In this document: positions 16,573 to 26,212 of the stretch, piece after piece | Position numbering within the stretch: the first letter of the stretch is position 1 | Layout of the letters: every line of letters begins with the position of its first letter | Assembly (NCBI RefSeq): GCF_024345225.1 | Contig: NZ_BROD01000001.1 | Location: forward strand, 2,552,362-2,616,361 | Origin: Clostridium sp. TW13 | Lineage (GTDB): Bacteria; Bacillota; Clostridia; Clostridiales; Clostridiaceae | DNA length: 64,000 nucleotides | Reading direction: 5' to 3' | Position numbers and translations under genes: made by a program | The notes under the pieces: model-generated | What the model was told of the DNA's origin: nothing | Seen by the model: only the letters and a program-made list of their open reading frames with translations | Database searches by the model: none

Positions 16573-18300
16573 TTATTGTAGTAATGATAATACACTATTA
16601 GCTGAAGAGTTAGCTTGACTCATCATTGACATAGCTGCTTTGCTTAATATACCTGATTTAGCAAAACTCATCATTTCCTTAGCCATATCTACATCTCTAA
16701 CCTTTGATTCAGATGACTGTAGATTTTCACCAGTATTATCATCAATGCTCATTGTATGCTCTAATCTGTTTTGAATTGCACCAATATCTGCTCTATATTG
16801 AGATACTTTATTGATGGCACTCTCAAATTTATTTATTCCATCTGTAGCACCACTAACTACATTAACTTGATCTACTCCTAGTGCTGCACTAGTAGCATTA
16901 ACTCTTTTAATTTCTAAAGTTTCGCCTTGGTTTGCTCCTACTTGTACTGTTAATGGCTTAGTATCATCTTCTTTAGGCCAAACCACTTTAAAACCAGTTA
17001 ATGGTTGGTCTTTAGCTGTAACGCCACTTTCATTAATAACATCTTCGGCATTTAAAGCACTTCCACCATTATCACTACCTGCTATTGAACCTGTGTCTGT
17101 TTCATCTGCCCCCCAATTTAAATGAATACTATTAGTTATATAATTGCCTACATTAGATGCAAAATCGGTTTTAAAATTAGCATATGATGTTGAACCTGTT
17201 CGAGTTCCAATTGAATTTTGTAATACAGTTGTAGCAGATGTACCTGAAGAATCAACTTTTATGTCGTTGACTACATCCTTTAAATCTTTACCATTGCCTT
17301 TTAATTTATTTTCAACATATTTTGTTATTAAATATCCAGCAGAATAGTCTTGATCATCACCATTCCATGCTGCTCCATTTAACAAATCATTTGCCCTAGA
17401 TATCAAACTATTCATTTTAGTTGTATCTATGCCTGTTTGATCAGATTTTCCGATTACTGATTTTAATCTTTCATCTGCTCCTGAGGTAAATTCTGCAGTA
17501 CCTTCAACAAACCATAATGCATTATTAGTATGCATATCATTCATCTTTGTGGCTCCTAAAACCTCATCCATTACTGCATGAGTCATTTCATGAGCAATAA
17601 CTCTATCTGCATAGTAGCCCTTCCCTTCAATTGTTTGGCCATCTTGACCTGAAGCAGGGTTAAAATCAGCTAAATCAATATGAAGTTCAAGATTTCCAGT
17701 TGGTCCACCTGCATGTGCCAATTCCCCATAAGGTGTTCCTTCATCTAAATAAATATTTAAGTTTGAACTTCCTGTTCCCTTGATACCATATGTGTTAAAA
17801 ATACGATCTTCTGCTTTCTCTAGCCAACCGCCTTTTAATCCCTTTATGATATTATCAGCGCTAACTTTATTACCTGCAGAAATACTAGATTCATTTAAAA
17901 GATGTATTTTATTAAATTCTGTACCATTCGCAATATCATCTATTCCCTTTTTGATTTGATCAATTTCTTTTTGTATTTGCTTTTTATCATCATCTGTTAA
18001 TGTACCATTATTAGCTTGAACAGATAGTTCTCTCCCCCTTTGCAAATACTTATGAATTTCATCTAACCCTCCTTCTGCTGTCTGCGCAAGTGAAATTCCA
18101 TCTTCAACATTTCTACTCCCTTGATCTAAACCCCTAATTTGAGCTCTCATCCCTTCTGAAATACTTAGTCCAGCGGCATCGTCTGCAGCTTGATTAATTC
18201 TCAAGCCACTTGATAATTTACTAATAGACTTTCCACTATTATTTTGGCTAATAGTATAATACCTATGCGCATTAATGCCTGCATTCATACTTATTTCCAT
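16573..18300 (-). CDS. Flagellinolysin: flagellin with an inserted zinc metallopeptidase domain
   Basis: A 575-residue protein. Residues 1-140 are a flagellin D0/D1 domain (SISKLSSGLRINQAADDAAG), and residues 470-575 are the C-terminal D1/D0 domain (YRADIGAIQNRLEHT, ending SANSVLSLLQ). Between them, in place of the usual variable domain, is a metallopeptidase. It has HEMTH at 237-241 in RVIAHEMTHAVMDE, and E266 in ALWFVEGTAEF as the likely third zinc ligand 25 residues on (gluzincin arrangement). This is the flagellinolysin family described from Clostridium haemolyticum, where it forms proteolytic flagella. All catalytic residues are present. The gene stands alone, outside any flagellar cluster, with a good ribosome binding site (AAAGGAGG) and a probable sigma-D promoter. 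Confidence 0.93.
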   Translation of the reverse strand: MEISMNAGINAHRYYTISQNNSGKSISKLSSGLRINQAADDAAGLSISEGMRAQIRGLDQGSRNVEDGISLAQTAEGGLDEIHKYLQRGRELSVQANNGTLTDDDKKQIQKEIDQIKKGIDDIANGTEFNKIHLLNESSISAGNKVSADNIIKGLKGGWLEKAEDRIFNTYGIKGTGSSNLNIYLDEGTPYGELAHAGGPTGNLELHIDLADFNPASGQDGQTIEGKGYYADRVIAHEMTHAVMDEVLGATKMNDMHTNNALWFVEGTAEFTSGADERLKSVIGKSDQTGIDTTKMNSLISRANDLLNGAAWNGDDQDYSAGYLITKYVENKLKGNGKDLKDVVNDIKVDSSGTSATTVLQNSIGTRTGSTSYANFKTDFASNVGNYITNSIHLNWGADETDTGSIAGSDNGGSALNAEDVINESGVTAKDQPLTGFKVVWPKEDDTKPLTVQVGANQGETLEIKRVNATSAALGVDQVNVVSGATDGINKFESAINKVSQYRADIGAIQNRLEHTMSIDDNTGENLQSSESKVRDVDMAKEMMSFAKSGILSKAAMSMMSQANSSANSVLSLLQ

Positions 18301-18415
18301 ACTTGTCCTCCTTTAAAACGATTTAATATATAGCCCCCCTCTCCTCAATGTTAAGTTACTTTTCTTTGCTGCCTAAACAAAACAACTTTACTTACATATA
18401 AGGAATACAATTACA

Positions 18416-18442
18416 TTATCGATACACTTATCCAAAACATTA
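18416..18442 (-). promoter_or_regulatory. Probable sigma-D (sigma-28) flagellar promoter
   Basis: On the minus strand TAAT, 15 bases, then ATCGATAA. This is close to the sigma-28 pattern TAAA-N15-GCCGATAA in both halves and in spacing. It lies about 110 bp upstream of the flagellinolysin start. The rest of the 18301-18712 gap shows only the ATPase terminator. Confidence 0.6.
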
Positions 18443-18641
18443 GTTGCCTTATGATGAATAATTTCCCTCAAAACATAGCAAATTTCAGCTTCATTTGCTA
18501 TACATCTACATGTCTATATTGAACTTTGCTTATAAGAAGTGATTTGATTAAATTAAATTCAATCAGTTTTTAAAAAAACAAATTGTAACTTTAACAATTA
18601 ATAGGCTGTAAAGGCACATTTTGTTTTACAAAATAATAATA

Positions 18642-18674
18642 AATACCTGTTGAAATGCATATCCAACAGGTATT
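18642..18674 (-). terminator. Terminator of the P-type ATPase gene
   Basis: An 11-bp stem AATACCTGTTG / CAACAGGTATT (18642-18652 with 18664-18674), followed on the minus strand by TATTATTATTTTG. Confidence 0.75.
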
Positions 18675-18712
18675 CTATTCTAATAATATAAATTATTAAT
18701 ACTTACTTATCT

Positions 18713-21226
18713 TTAATCTTTCTTAAATAACTTCATAATGTCGTACCACATAACTGAGATTACTGCAATTCCAACTACTATTCCTAATTGCATAATGCTT
18801 AAGGGAGCAAGATTTAAAAATATAGAAATAGGACTGTATAAAATCACAGCAAGTCCTACTATTGTACCTATGAATATTGCCCACATAACTTTATCTTTTT
18901 TTAGGTTAGCAACAGATTCATAAGCCAAGTTTTTATTTGAACTGTTTACTTGTACAAGCAATAAATTAGCAATCATTATTATAGCTAATCCCATTGAACG
19001 AGCTGTAGCTGCTTCCTGTGGATTCTGCTGCAAGTATAAATAATAGGTTCCAAATGAAGCAATAAATAGTACCATCCCTTGAAGTACACTTCTTAATAAT
19101 AAATTTGGTGTCAATATATTTTCCTTTGCATTTCTAGGCTGTCTTTCCATAATATCATCTTCTGCAGGCTGCCTTTCCAAAACTATTGAACAAGTTGGGT
19201 CAATTATTAATTCAAGTAAGACAACATGTACAGGCAACAACAATAATAGTGAAGATTCTACACCAAGAAGAGGTGCTAATAATGAAGCAAAAGCAATTGG
19301 TATATGAATTGTGAAAACATACCCCACAGCTTTTCTGATATTATCATATATTCTTCTGCCATCTTTAATTGTATCAACTATAGTAGAAAAATTATCATCT
19401 AATAGAATTAAGTCTGCTGCCTCTCTTGAAACCTCTGAGCCTCTTTTCCCCATAGCAATTCCAATGTCTGCATATTTTAAAGCTGGAGCATCATTTACTC
19501 CATCTCCTGTCATAGCAACAACTTCTCCAATTTCTTTAAAAGCTTTGACAATACGCATCTTATGCTCTGGTACTACTCTCGAAAATATACTTACAGTCTT
19601 TATTTTTTCTCTAAGTTCATCATCCTCCATATTATTTAAATCATCACCTGTGATAATCTCATCACTGTGTGGAATTCCTACTTGCTTTGCAATTGAACTT
19701 GCAGTGATTCCGTTGTCTCCAGTGATCATTACAACTCGTACTCCTGCCTTTACGCACCTCTGTATATCTTTATTTATTCCATCTCGAGGTGGATCTGCAA
19801 GTCCTACTAAACCTAATAATTCTAATTTGCATTCATGAATAGTGGATGGTATATTTTCTACATCATTTACCTTCATTTTTCCTATAGCAATTACCCTTAG
19901 ACCTTTAGAGGACATTTCATATATTTGATTCTTTACCTTTGTAAACTCATCTGCTGATAATCCACAAAGAGTTAATATCTTTTCTGGAGAACCCTTTGCT
20001 GCTATCACAATTTCTTCTGGCGACTTCCAAACATGACCCATCATTTTATTCTCGTTAGTAAAAGAATATTCAGTAATTAGCTCTCCGCTAAATAACTCTT
20101 TTTTTGTAATATTATTTTGCTCACAATAATCTACCATAGCCTTTTCCATAGGATCATAGGCTTCTGTCTCACAAGCCATTCCCATTGCTTTACTTAAACT
20201 GTATATATCATTATTTAATGACCAACACTGCTGTACTTTCATTTTGTTCATTGTGACGGTGCCTGTTTTATCAACACAAAGCACTGAAACAGCACCTAAA
20301 GTTTCTACAGCTGGAAGTCTACGAATAAGAGAATGTTTCCTAGCTAATCTCCAAGCTCCCATAGATAAAAATACCGTTAATATAACAGGAAACTCTTCGG
20401 GAATCATTGCCATGGCAAGAGTTATTCCTGATAGTATGCTTTCAATAATTCTATCCTTAAAAATGTAATCATGTAAGTTCATATAAGTTATACCACAGAC
20501 CAACATTAATAAAACTGCAGCAATTATTGCACATACTTTAACCAATTTACCGGTTTGCTTTTCCATAGGGGTCGGTCTATCTGGGGCATCTGCAATATTT
20601 TTGCCTATCTTTCCATATTCAGTTTCAGCACCTATCTTATCTACCAAGATGATACCACAACCTTGAGTAGTTAATGTGCCAGCATAACAATAATTCTTCT
20701 TCCAATAATCCTTATTATCCTGCTCCTCAATTACCTTCCATACTGGCTCTGCTTCACCAGTTAATGATGATTCATCCACACAGAGATCATTAGCCTTAAT
20801 AACTGTTCCATCTGCAGGTATTTTTACACCTTCTGTTATTATCATCAAATCTCCTGGTACCAAATCCTCACTACTTATTAACTGTTCTTTTCTATCTCTA
20901 ATTACTGTTATATGTGGTGCTGATAAATTTTTCAATGCTTTTAATGTCTTGTCTGTCTTCCATTCCTGAATTACATCAATGCTAATTATTCCAACCACAA
21001 ATACTAGCATTATGGCTCCATCACGAGGTTCACCAAGGATAAAGTATATTATGGCTGCTACAATAAGTAGTAGAAACATTGGTTCCTTTAATACCTCTAT
21101 AATTTTGAGAAAGAAATTTTCTTTTTTCTCTGAAACTAGTGCATTCTTTCCATACCTTTCTTGGAGCTTCCTAGCTTCCTCATTTGTTAACCCTTGCATT
21201 TGATTTACTTTTTCTTGTTCTGTCAT
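18713..21226 (-). CDS. Cation-transporting P-type ATPase with PEEFP core motif
   Basis: An 837-residue P2-type ATPase, full length, with an N-terminal cation-ATPase domain and about 10 membrane segments. The actuator motif is LTGEAEP (near 155), the phosphorylation site is D319 in DKTGT, and the hinge is MTGDGVNDAPALKYADIGIAMG-type (near 615-635). In the fourth membrane segment the usual PEGLP of calcium pumps is replaced by PEEFP (276-280), which adds an acidic residue at the ion site. Calcium is the default family guess. The leader resembles a Ni/Co/Fe-sensing riboswitch, however, so export of a transition metal is a real alternative. Transcribed alone. Confidence 0.9.
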   Translation of the reverse strand: MTEQEKVNQMQGLTNEEARKLQERYGKNALVSEKKENFFLKIIEVLKEPMFLLLIVAAIIYFILGEPRDGAIMLVFVVGIISIDVIQEWKTDKTLKALKNLSAPHITVIRDRKEQLISSEDLVPGDLMIITEGVKIPADGTVIKANDLCVDESSLTGEAEPVWKVIEEQDNKDYWKKNYCYAGTLTTQGCGIILVDKIGAETEYGKIGKNIADAPDRPTPMEKQTGKLVKVCAIIAAVLLMLVCGITYMNLHDYIFKDRIIESILSGITLAMAMIPEEFPVILTVFLSMGAWRLARKHSLIRRLPAVETLGAVSVLCVDKTGTVTMNKMKVQQCWSLNNDIYSLSKAMGMACETEAYDPMEKAMVDYCEQNNITKKELFSGELITEYSFTNENKMMGHVWKSPEEIVIAAKGSPEKILTLCGLSADEFTKVKNQIYEMSSKGLRVIAIGKMKVNDVENIPSTIHECKLELLGLVGLADPPRDGINKDIQRCVKAGVRVVMITGDNGITASSIAKQVGIPHSDEIITGDDLNNMEDDELREKIKTVSIFSRVVPEHKMRIVKAFKEIGEVVAMTGDGVNDAPALKYADIGIAMGKRGSEVSREAADLILLDDNFSTIVDTIKDGRRIYDNIRKAVGYVFTIHIPIAFASLLAPLLGVESSLLLLLPVHVVLLELIIDPTCSIVLERQPAEDDIMERQPRNAKENILTPNLLLRSVLQGMVLFIASFGTYYLYLQQNPQEAATARSMGLAIIMIANLLLVQVNSSNKNLAYESVANLKKDKVMWAIFIGTIVGLAVILYSPISIFLNLAPLSIMQLGIVVGIAVISVMWYDIMKLFKKD

Positions 21227-21330
21227 AAAAAGTTACCTCCATTTTAATTCCTGACCTTATCAAGAATATTTTGTTTGATAGCTCTATGGCATTGCATCTT
21301 TTTATCTTGTGCTATACTGTTCTGAAGGTA

Positions 21331-21448
21331 AATAAAAAAATACCTATAGAACAATATACTATACTGTCCCACAGGTATTTGTATCCTGTTGCCTTTTGGC
21401 CCGGCTCCATGAACATATGTAATCATGGCCTGATCAGTTTGTACTGTA
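21331..21448 (-). promoter_or_regulatory. Terminator-type riboswitch, NiCo/czcD-like
   Basis: On the minus strand the leader has four short helices. The joining strands are each G-rich: ATCAGGCCATG, AGCCGGGCC, CAACAGGATAC and GTGGGACAGT. This recalls the four-way junction of the NiCo (czcD) riboswitch, including its repeated GGGACAG/CAGGACA modules. The last module lies inside a perfect 19-bp hairpin (21362-21380 with 21338-21356) followed by TTTTTTT, a terminator mutually exclusive with the aptamer. That this is a riboswitch is well supported; the ligand class rests on motif memory and needs a covariance search. Confidence 0.6.
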
Positions 21449-21472
21449 GATTTATATGCAGTGCAAAGAGAT

Positions 21473-21500
21473 TTTATATATTTATATGCAGCCAAGACAA
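21473..21500 (-). promoter_or_regulatory. Promoter of the ATPase leader
   Basis: TTGTCT (21495-21500), a 16-base spacer and TATAAA (21473-21478). This starts the transcript about 20 bases ahead of the aptamer. Confidence 0.5.
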
Positions 21501-21554
21501 CTTGTGTACTCATTTTTTCACTCTAATATATAAATATTTTAACTAGAAGTAATT

Positions 21555-21632
21555 AAGTTTATCTAGTCTATTTTCCTTTCCTAACTAAAAATATCTGGGG
21601 CATATTTTAACTTGTTATTTACCTCCAAATAT
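21555..21632. repeat. Palindromic repeat, family 1 (decayed, internal part only)
   Basis: TCTAGTCTATTTTC, then CTAACTAAAAATATCTGGGGC and CATATTTTAACTTGTTATTTA, match the inner and right parts of the long copy at 27829-27986 with a deletion between. The outer GGCATC ends are gone. Confidence 0.55.
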
Positions 21633-22874
21633 CTAATTTATAAAGCTAATAATAAAACTTGATCCTTTTCCTTCTTCACTTATAAGTTTTATTTCTCCTC
21701 TTTGTTCTTCAACAATAGTTTTAGCCAAAGATAAACCTATGCCTATGCTCTTTGGATTTACAGAGTTCTCTCCTTTGTAAAACCTTTGAAAAATTTTTGT
21801 TTGCATATCTTTAGGAATACCTGGTCCATTATCATTTATATAAATTTTAGTAATAAGCTTTCCTCTATCCACTTTAACAATAATCTCCCCATTTTCACCT
21901 GTATGCTCAATAGCATTCTTTACAATATTAGATATAGCTTCTGCTAACCATTCTCTATCATGCTTAATTTTCGAATCTAAATCTCCAACAATAGTTAAAC
22001 ATTGGTTTCTATTTTTAGCTGTTGCTTTTAATGAAGATACTGCAATATTAATTGTTTCTTCTATTGACTGATTTTCTACTCTGAAGTTAATAGCTCCAGC
22101 TTCAAGTCTGCCGACCTTCAATAAATTCATTATAAGCCATTCCATTCTACCAAGCTGTTCCTCACACTTGTTTAAAAAATTCACTCTATCATCATATGGC
22201 ATATTCTCATTTTCTCTTAATAAATCATTAAACATAATTAAGGATGCAAGAGGTGTTTTTAATTGATGCGATATGTCAGATAGAAAATCTTTTAGATACT
22301 CTCTTTCTTCTTTTAGCAATTCAATAGAATTGTTAACCCTATCTCCCATGTAATTTAAAGAAGAGATTAGCATTGCCATCTCTCCTTCTTCAAACCTACC
22401 TTCAATTCGTACATATTTACCATCTGACATAGTATTGGTTTCCTTTACTATCTTTTGTATCTGAGAAAATACATTCTTCATTTCTCTCATAAACAGCAAA
22501 TACAGAATTACAACAAAAAATATATAAATTGGTATAAATGCCATCAGTATTTCTTTAAAAAAACCATAGGTTATATCATTGCTTTCTAAGGCAAGCTCCT
22601 CATCATAACCATAGCTTTTTAATAATGCTTTTGCCTTGCTTAGTTCATCCTTAGATTTTACTGTATAGAAATTTCTAATTAAATCTTTTGGCTGCTTATT
22701 CTCTAAGGTCTCTGCTAATACTATTGCATTTTGATTTACTAAGATCTTATTTATGCTTTTTACTATAGTTAGTGATAACAAAAATATACTGACCGTACCT
22801 AACAGTAAAATTATTATAAATTTAAACGTAATTCTTTTTACCTCTGGATTGGTATAAAATCTTCTTAAATTCAT
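21633..22874 (-). CDS. Sensor histidine kinase of the ABC-FtsX operon
   Basis: A 413-residue membrane kinase. Two membrane segments (about 16-38 and 109-131) enclose a 70-residue outer loop, followed by a HAMP-like linker. The dimerisation/phosphorylation motif is SDISHQLKTPLASL, with the histidine near residue 200. N box (EAISNIVKNAIEHT), DNGPGIP and GIGLSLAKTIVEEQ boxes are all intact. It overlaps the response regulator by 4 bp. It follows an ABC transporter of the antimicrobial-peptide type, so it probably senses a compound handled by that transporter. Confidence 0.92.
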   Translation of the reverse strand: MNLRRFYTNPEVKRITFKFIIILLLGTVSIFLLSLTIVKSINKILVNQNAIVLAETLENKQPKDLIRNFYTVKSKDELSKAKALLKSYGYDEELALESNDITYGFFKEILMAFIPIYIFFVVILYLLFMREMKNVFSQIQKIVKETNTMSDGKYVRIEGRFEEGEMAMLISSLNYMGDRVNNSIELLKEEREYLKDFLSDISHQLKTPLASLIMFNDLLRENENMPYDDRVNFLNKCEEQLGRMEWLIMNLLKVGRLEAGAINFRVENQSIEETINIAVSSLKATAKNRNQCLTIVGDLDSKIKHDREWLAEAISNIVKNAIEHTGENGEIIVKVDRGKLITKIYINDNGPGIPKDMQTKIFQRFYKGENSVNPKSIGIGLSLAKTIVEEQRGEIKLISEEGKGSSFIISFIN

Positions 22875-23554
22875 CTTTCTTCACCTATCCACTTATATCC
22901 AACACCTCGTACAGTTTCTATATAAGGGTTATCCTTATCTTCTCCAAGCTTTTCTCTTAGCCTTTTAATATATACTGTTAGAGTTTTTTCTTCTATAAAA
23001 TCTCCTTCTATATCCCAGAGTTTTTGAAGTAATTGCACTCGAGTAAGCACATTACCTTTATTCTCAAAAAGTAGTAACAATAACTTATACTCCACTGAAG
23101 TTAACGCTATCTTTTCTGATTGCTTATACACCTCATACTTTAGAGGCAATATAGTTAAATCCCTAAATGCAATTTTATCTGAATTGCTATCTTCCTTCTT
23201 TTTTCTTCTTGCCACTGCATTAATTCTAGCAATAAGCTCCCTTACTCTAACAGGCTTGGTTAAATAATCATCTGCTCCCATATCAAGTCCCAGAACAATA
23301 TTAACTTCTTCATCACAAGCAGTTAAAAATATTATAGGGACATCACTACCTTTACGAATTTCTTTGCAAAGATCATATCCACTCCCATCAGGCAGAGTAA
23401 CATCTAATAAAATCATATCTATCTCTAAATCTTTATAAGCTTGTCTGCCTTTTGCTAAGGTATTAGCATGAATTACTTCAAACCCTTCATTCTTTAATGA
23501 ATACTCTATTCCCATAGCCAAAGTCATATCATCTTCTACTAATAAAATCTTCAT
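22871..23554 (-). CDS. OmpR-family response regulator
   Basis: A 227-residue regulator with a receiver domain whose phosphoacceptor is D51 in MILLDVTLPDGSG, K105-type lysine in YLTKPVRVREL, and a C-terminal winged helix (LTSVEYKLLLLLFENKGNVLTRVQLL, GVGYKWIGE at the end). Its start is 84 bp past the ABC permease stop and its end overlaps the kinase start, so the four genes form one operon. Its likely target is the promoter of the ABC genes upstream of 26878. Confidence 0.92.
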   Translation of the reverse strand: MKILLVEDDMTLAMGIEYSLKNEGFEVIHANTLAKGRQAYKDLEIDMILLDVTLPDGSGYDLCKEIRKGSDVPIIFLTACDEEVNIVLGLDMGADDYLTKPVRVRELIARINAVARRKKKEDSNSDKIAFRDLTILPLKYEVYKQSEKIALTSVEYKLLLLLFENKGNVLTRVQLLQKLWDIEGDFIEEKTLTVYIKRLREKLGEDKDNPYIETVRGVGYKWIGEER

Positions 23555-23638
23555 AATTTCCTCCTAGACTCTAAGTACATAAAAACTCTAATGCTATTCC
23601 TAGTATAATCTAAAGAGGGAGTATTTAAAAGTTATTGC

Positions 23639-26203
23639 TTATTCTTCGTCACTTATTCCTTCAACAATAGTAAGTTTTTTTATTCTCTTTAATGGTGCTA
23701 AAGTGGATAAATAAGTTACCAAAATTGCACAAACTATAGATAAAATAAATGGCACAACATCAAATTTATATTGTAACTCTGCAAGCCCTGACACTAGCTT
23801 TACCATCACTTCCAAAAGTATAGCTGAAATAACACCTCCAAATACAGCTGCAATTATTCCATAGAGAGTCCCTTCTAACATCGCACTCTTTCTAAGTTGT
23901 TTTTCAGTCATTCCAATAGCCTTAAGTGTTGAAAATTCCTTCTTTCTCAATAAAAGATTTGTAGAAATAGTATTAAATATATTAACTATAGATATAATAG
24001 TTATTATTATAATGAAACAGTAAACAAAGAAACCTATTTGTTTAAATATGTTATTAACATGATCTACTTCTGCTTTCATATCTGCAAACATATAGTTAGT
24101 ATAAGCTTGTGTACTTTGAAAATAATCTACTGCTTTTATCCTATCATTATTGTTATCAAAATCAAAAAATAATCTTGTAGGTTCAGATTTTCCTATTAAC
24201 TTGCTATATAACTCTTCATTCATCATTAAACCTGCACCATCTACACTATAACCATCAAATGGTTCTCTATCTGCAATAGCTATTATAGGAAATTCATAAA
24301 ATTCACCCTTATTTATAGCCATTGAAATTTGACTTTTCATATCTTCATCCCATTTTTCATAAGCGATTTCTTTATCTTCCAACTGATTATAATCAGTATA
24401 TTTTTTTATCTTTGGAATTTTTATTATGTCTCCAACCTTATAATTTGTGACTCTAACAGTATCTAATTCTCCGTTTTTATTTCTTTTTTGAGAACCATCA
24501 AGAAGAATTACTCCTCCATTTTTCAAGGCTTCTTTATCAAACTTTCCTTTTTTAATATATTTCTCTGCTATTTGAAGTTCATTTAGTTTACTAGAAATTA
24601 TTTTTGCCCCTTCTATTTTAGTATATCCAGCACTTTTATATGTTTTATCATCAAGAGAATTTTGGGTTTTACTACTGTATTCCTCATTTATATATTGATT
24701 ATTTAAAACAAAATCAATATTAGAAGTCATATAATCATACCTATTTTTCAAGAAATCTTTAGTTTCCAATTCTTTAATCTCTTTATCTGAAAAAACAGGC
24801 TGTGAGCCACCTTTAAATAGCCTTGCTTCATAAGATGAATTAACAAACTCTTGCGAAATAGATTGTTTTGCATAATCTATGGTCCCATAAAACACATTAA
24901 ACATTATAATAGAAATAGTTAAGGCTAGAGTCGTCACTATAAATCTAAAAGGAGTTCTTCTAATATTTTTGTAAGCAATACTACCTTCAACTCCAAATAA
25001 TTTAGATACTATTCTCCCCTTTCTTCTTTTAAGCTTACCTAATTTAATTTCATTCTTATTTCTCATTGCATCAACAGCTGATACTTTTTTTGCTTTTCTA
25101 GCTGGTCCAATCAAAGATAAAAATATAGTGATACTTACTAAAACTGCTGTTATTAATATAATTATTGGATAGAATCCTACCTTAAAGTTATCAAAATATA
25201 CTAATTTATCACCAATAAATAACTTTATACCATACTTAAGAGAAAAAAATCCTATTAAACAGCCTAAAGGAAGCGCAATCCCCCCCATTAAGAATCCTTC
25301 TTTAAATACAATTCTTTTTATTTGTTTTGGTGTAGCTCCAATAGCCTTTAATATACCAAAATATCTCATCCTTTCTATAACTGATATGTTAAAAGAATTA
25401 TAAATTACAATGATTGTACTTATCATAATCATGCCAATAACAAATATAGATATATATTCTAGGCCTTCTGCTTTAAATTGATTTCCTCCATTTTGAGTTA
25501 AATATAAAAGTTGACTATTATCATGTTTAGTATCATCACTTACTTTTATATTTGCTTGTGATATTATCTTTTGCACAATTTGTTGTTTATGCTTTTCACT
25601 CTTTAAATTTATACTTAGATTGTATTTGTACTCTGATTCTAATCTTGTACTATCAAAATATGAATATATACTAATTCCACGATAATATTCAGGCTGGGTA
25701 ACTCCAACTATTTTAAACTTCTTACCTTCTCCACCTTTTGTAGTCAGCGTCAAAGTGTCTCCTAATTTAACATTAAGACTCTTTGTATTATAAGTATCTA
25801 TTATTATCTCATCTGAGGCAGATGGAATCCTACCTTGAACTAATTTTGATGTAAAAATTCTTTCATAGTACCCTTTATCAACATATATAACTGCAACTTG
25901 CCTTTGTTGATTTTGTTGCAATAAATAATATAGAGTATCAGAATTTCTCTCTATTGCTGTATTCTTAACTTCTGCATTATTCACAACTTTTTCTGCTTCT
26001 TCTTTACTTAGATAATTTAATTGAAACTCAAAATCTCCTGTATCCTTCTTGGCACGTTCAATCATTGCATCCCTAAAGCTTAATAGAAAAGTTCCTATAG
26101 CAAAAAGTAAAATTGTAGCTAAAGTTATACCCATTATGGTTAATATAGTTCTTTTTTTGTTTTGCTTTATATATCTTGTAGATATTTCACTATAACTTTT
26201 CAT
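23639..26203 (-). CDS. FtsX-type ABC transporter permease
   Basis: An 854-residue permease with two FtsX domains. Each has an extracellular region and a four-helix pattern: one N-terminal helix (15-38), three near 260-370, a second single helix near 430, and three at the C-terminus (725-850). The FGILKAIGATPKQIKRIVF and FSTLKAIGMTEKQLRKSAM repeats mark the two halves. Such proteins work with a MacB/LolD-type ATPase in export of, or resistance to, peptides and lipids, rather than in substrate import. It lies 9 bp after its ATPase gene and is followed by a dedicated two-component system, as in Bce- and Vra-type detoxification modules. Confidence 0.9.
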   Translation of the reverse strand: MKSYSEISTRYIKQNKKRTILTIMGITLATILLFAIGTFLLSFRDAMIERAKKDTGDFEFQLNYLSKEEAEKVVNNAEVKNTAIERNSDTLYYLLQQNQQRQVAVIYVDKGYYERIFTSKLVQGRIPSASDEIIIDTYNTKSLNVKLGDTLTLTTKGGEGKKFKIVGVTQPEYYRGISIYSYFDSTRLESEYKYNLSINLKSEKHKQQIVQKIISQANIKVSDDTKHDNSQLLYLTQNGGNQFKAEGLEYISIFVIGMIMISTIIVIYNSFNISVIERMRYFGILKAIGATPKQIKRIVFKEGFLMGGIALPLGCLIGFFSLKYGIKLFIGDKLVYFDNFKVGFYPIIILITAVLVSITIFLSLIGPARKAKKVSAVDAMRNKNEIKLGKLKRRKGRIVSKLFGVEGSIAYKNIRRTPFRFIVTTLALTISIIMFNVFYGTIDYAKQSISQEFVNSSYEARLFKGGSQPVFSDKEIKELETKDFLKNRYDYMTSNIDFVLNNQYINEEYSSKTQNSLDDKTYKSAGYTKIEGAKIISSKLNELQIAEKYIKKGKFDKEALKNGGVILLDGSQKRNKNGELDTVRVTNYKVGDIIKIPKIKKYTDYNQLEDKEIAYEKWDEDMKSQISMAINKGEFYEFPIIAIADREPFDGYSVDGAGLMMNEELYSKLIGKSEPTRLFFDFDNNNDRIKAVDYFQSTQAYTNYMFADMKAEVDHVNNIFKQIGFFVYCFIIIITIISIVNIFNTISTNLLLRKKEFSTLKAIGMTEKQLRKSAMLEGTLYGIIAAVFGGVISAILLEVMVKLVSGLAELQYKFDVVPFILSIVCAILVTYLSTLAPLKRIKKLTIVEGISDEE

Positions 26204-26212
26204 TTGAACCTC

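Noticed and set aside
19311-19838. A 175-codon open frame on the plus strand inside the P-type ATPase gene
   Set aside because: It is antisense to a fully conserved gene, has no ribosome binding site, and its translation is low-complexity (Ser/Ile/Pro rich), as expected of a shadow frame.
21244-21546. Open frames of about 90 codons on both strands between the ATPase and the kinase genes
   Set aside because: The stretch is occupied by promoter, aptamer and terminator of a riboswitch; neither frame has a plausible ribosome binding site or domain.
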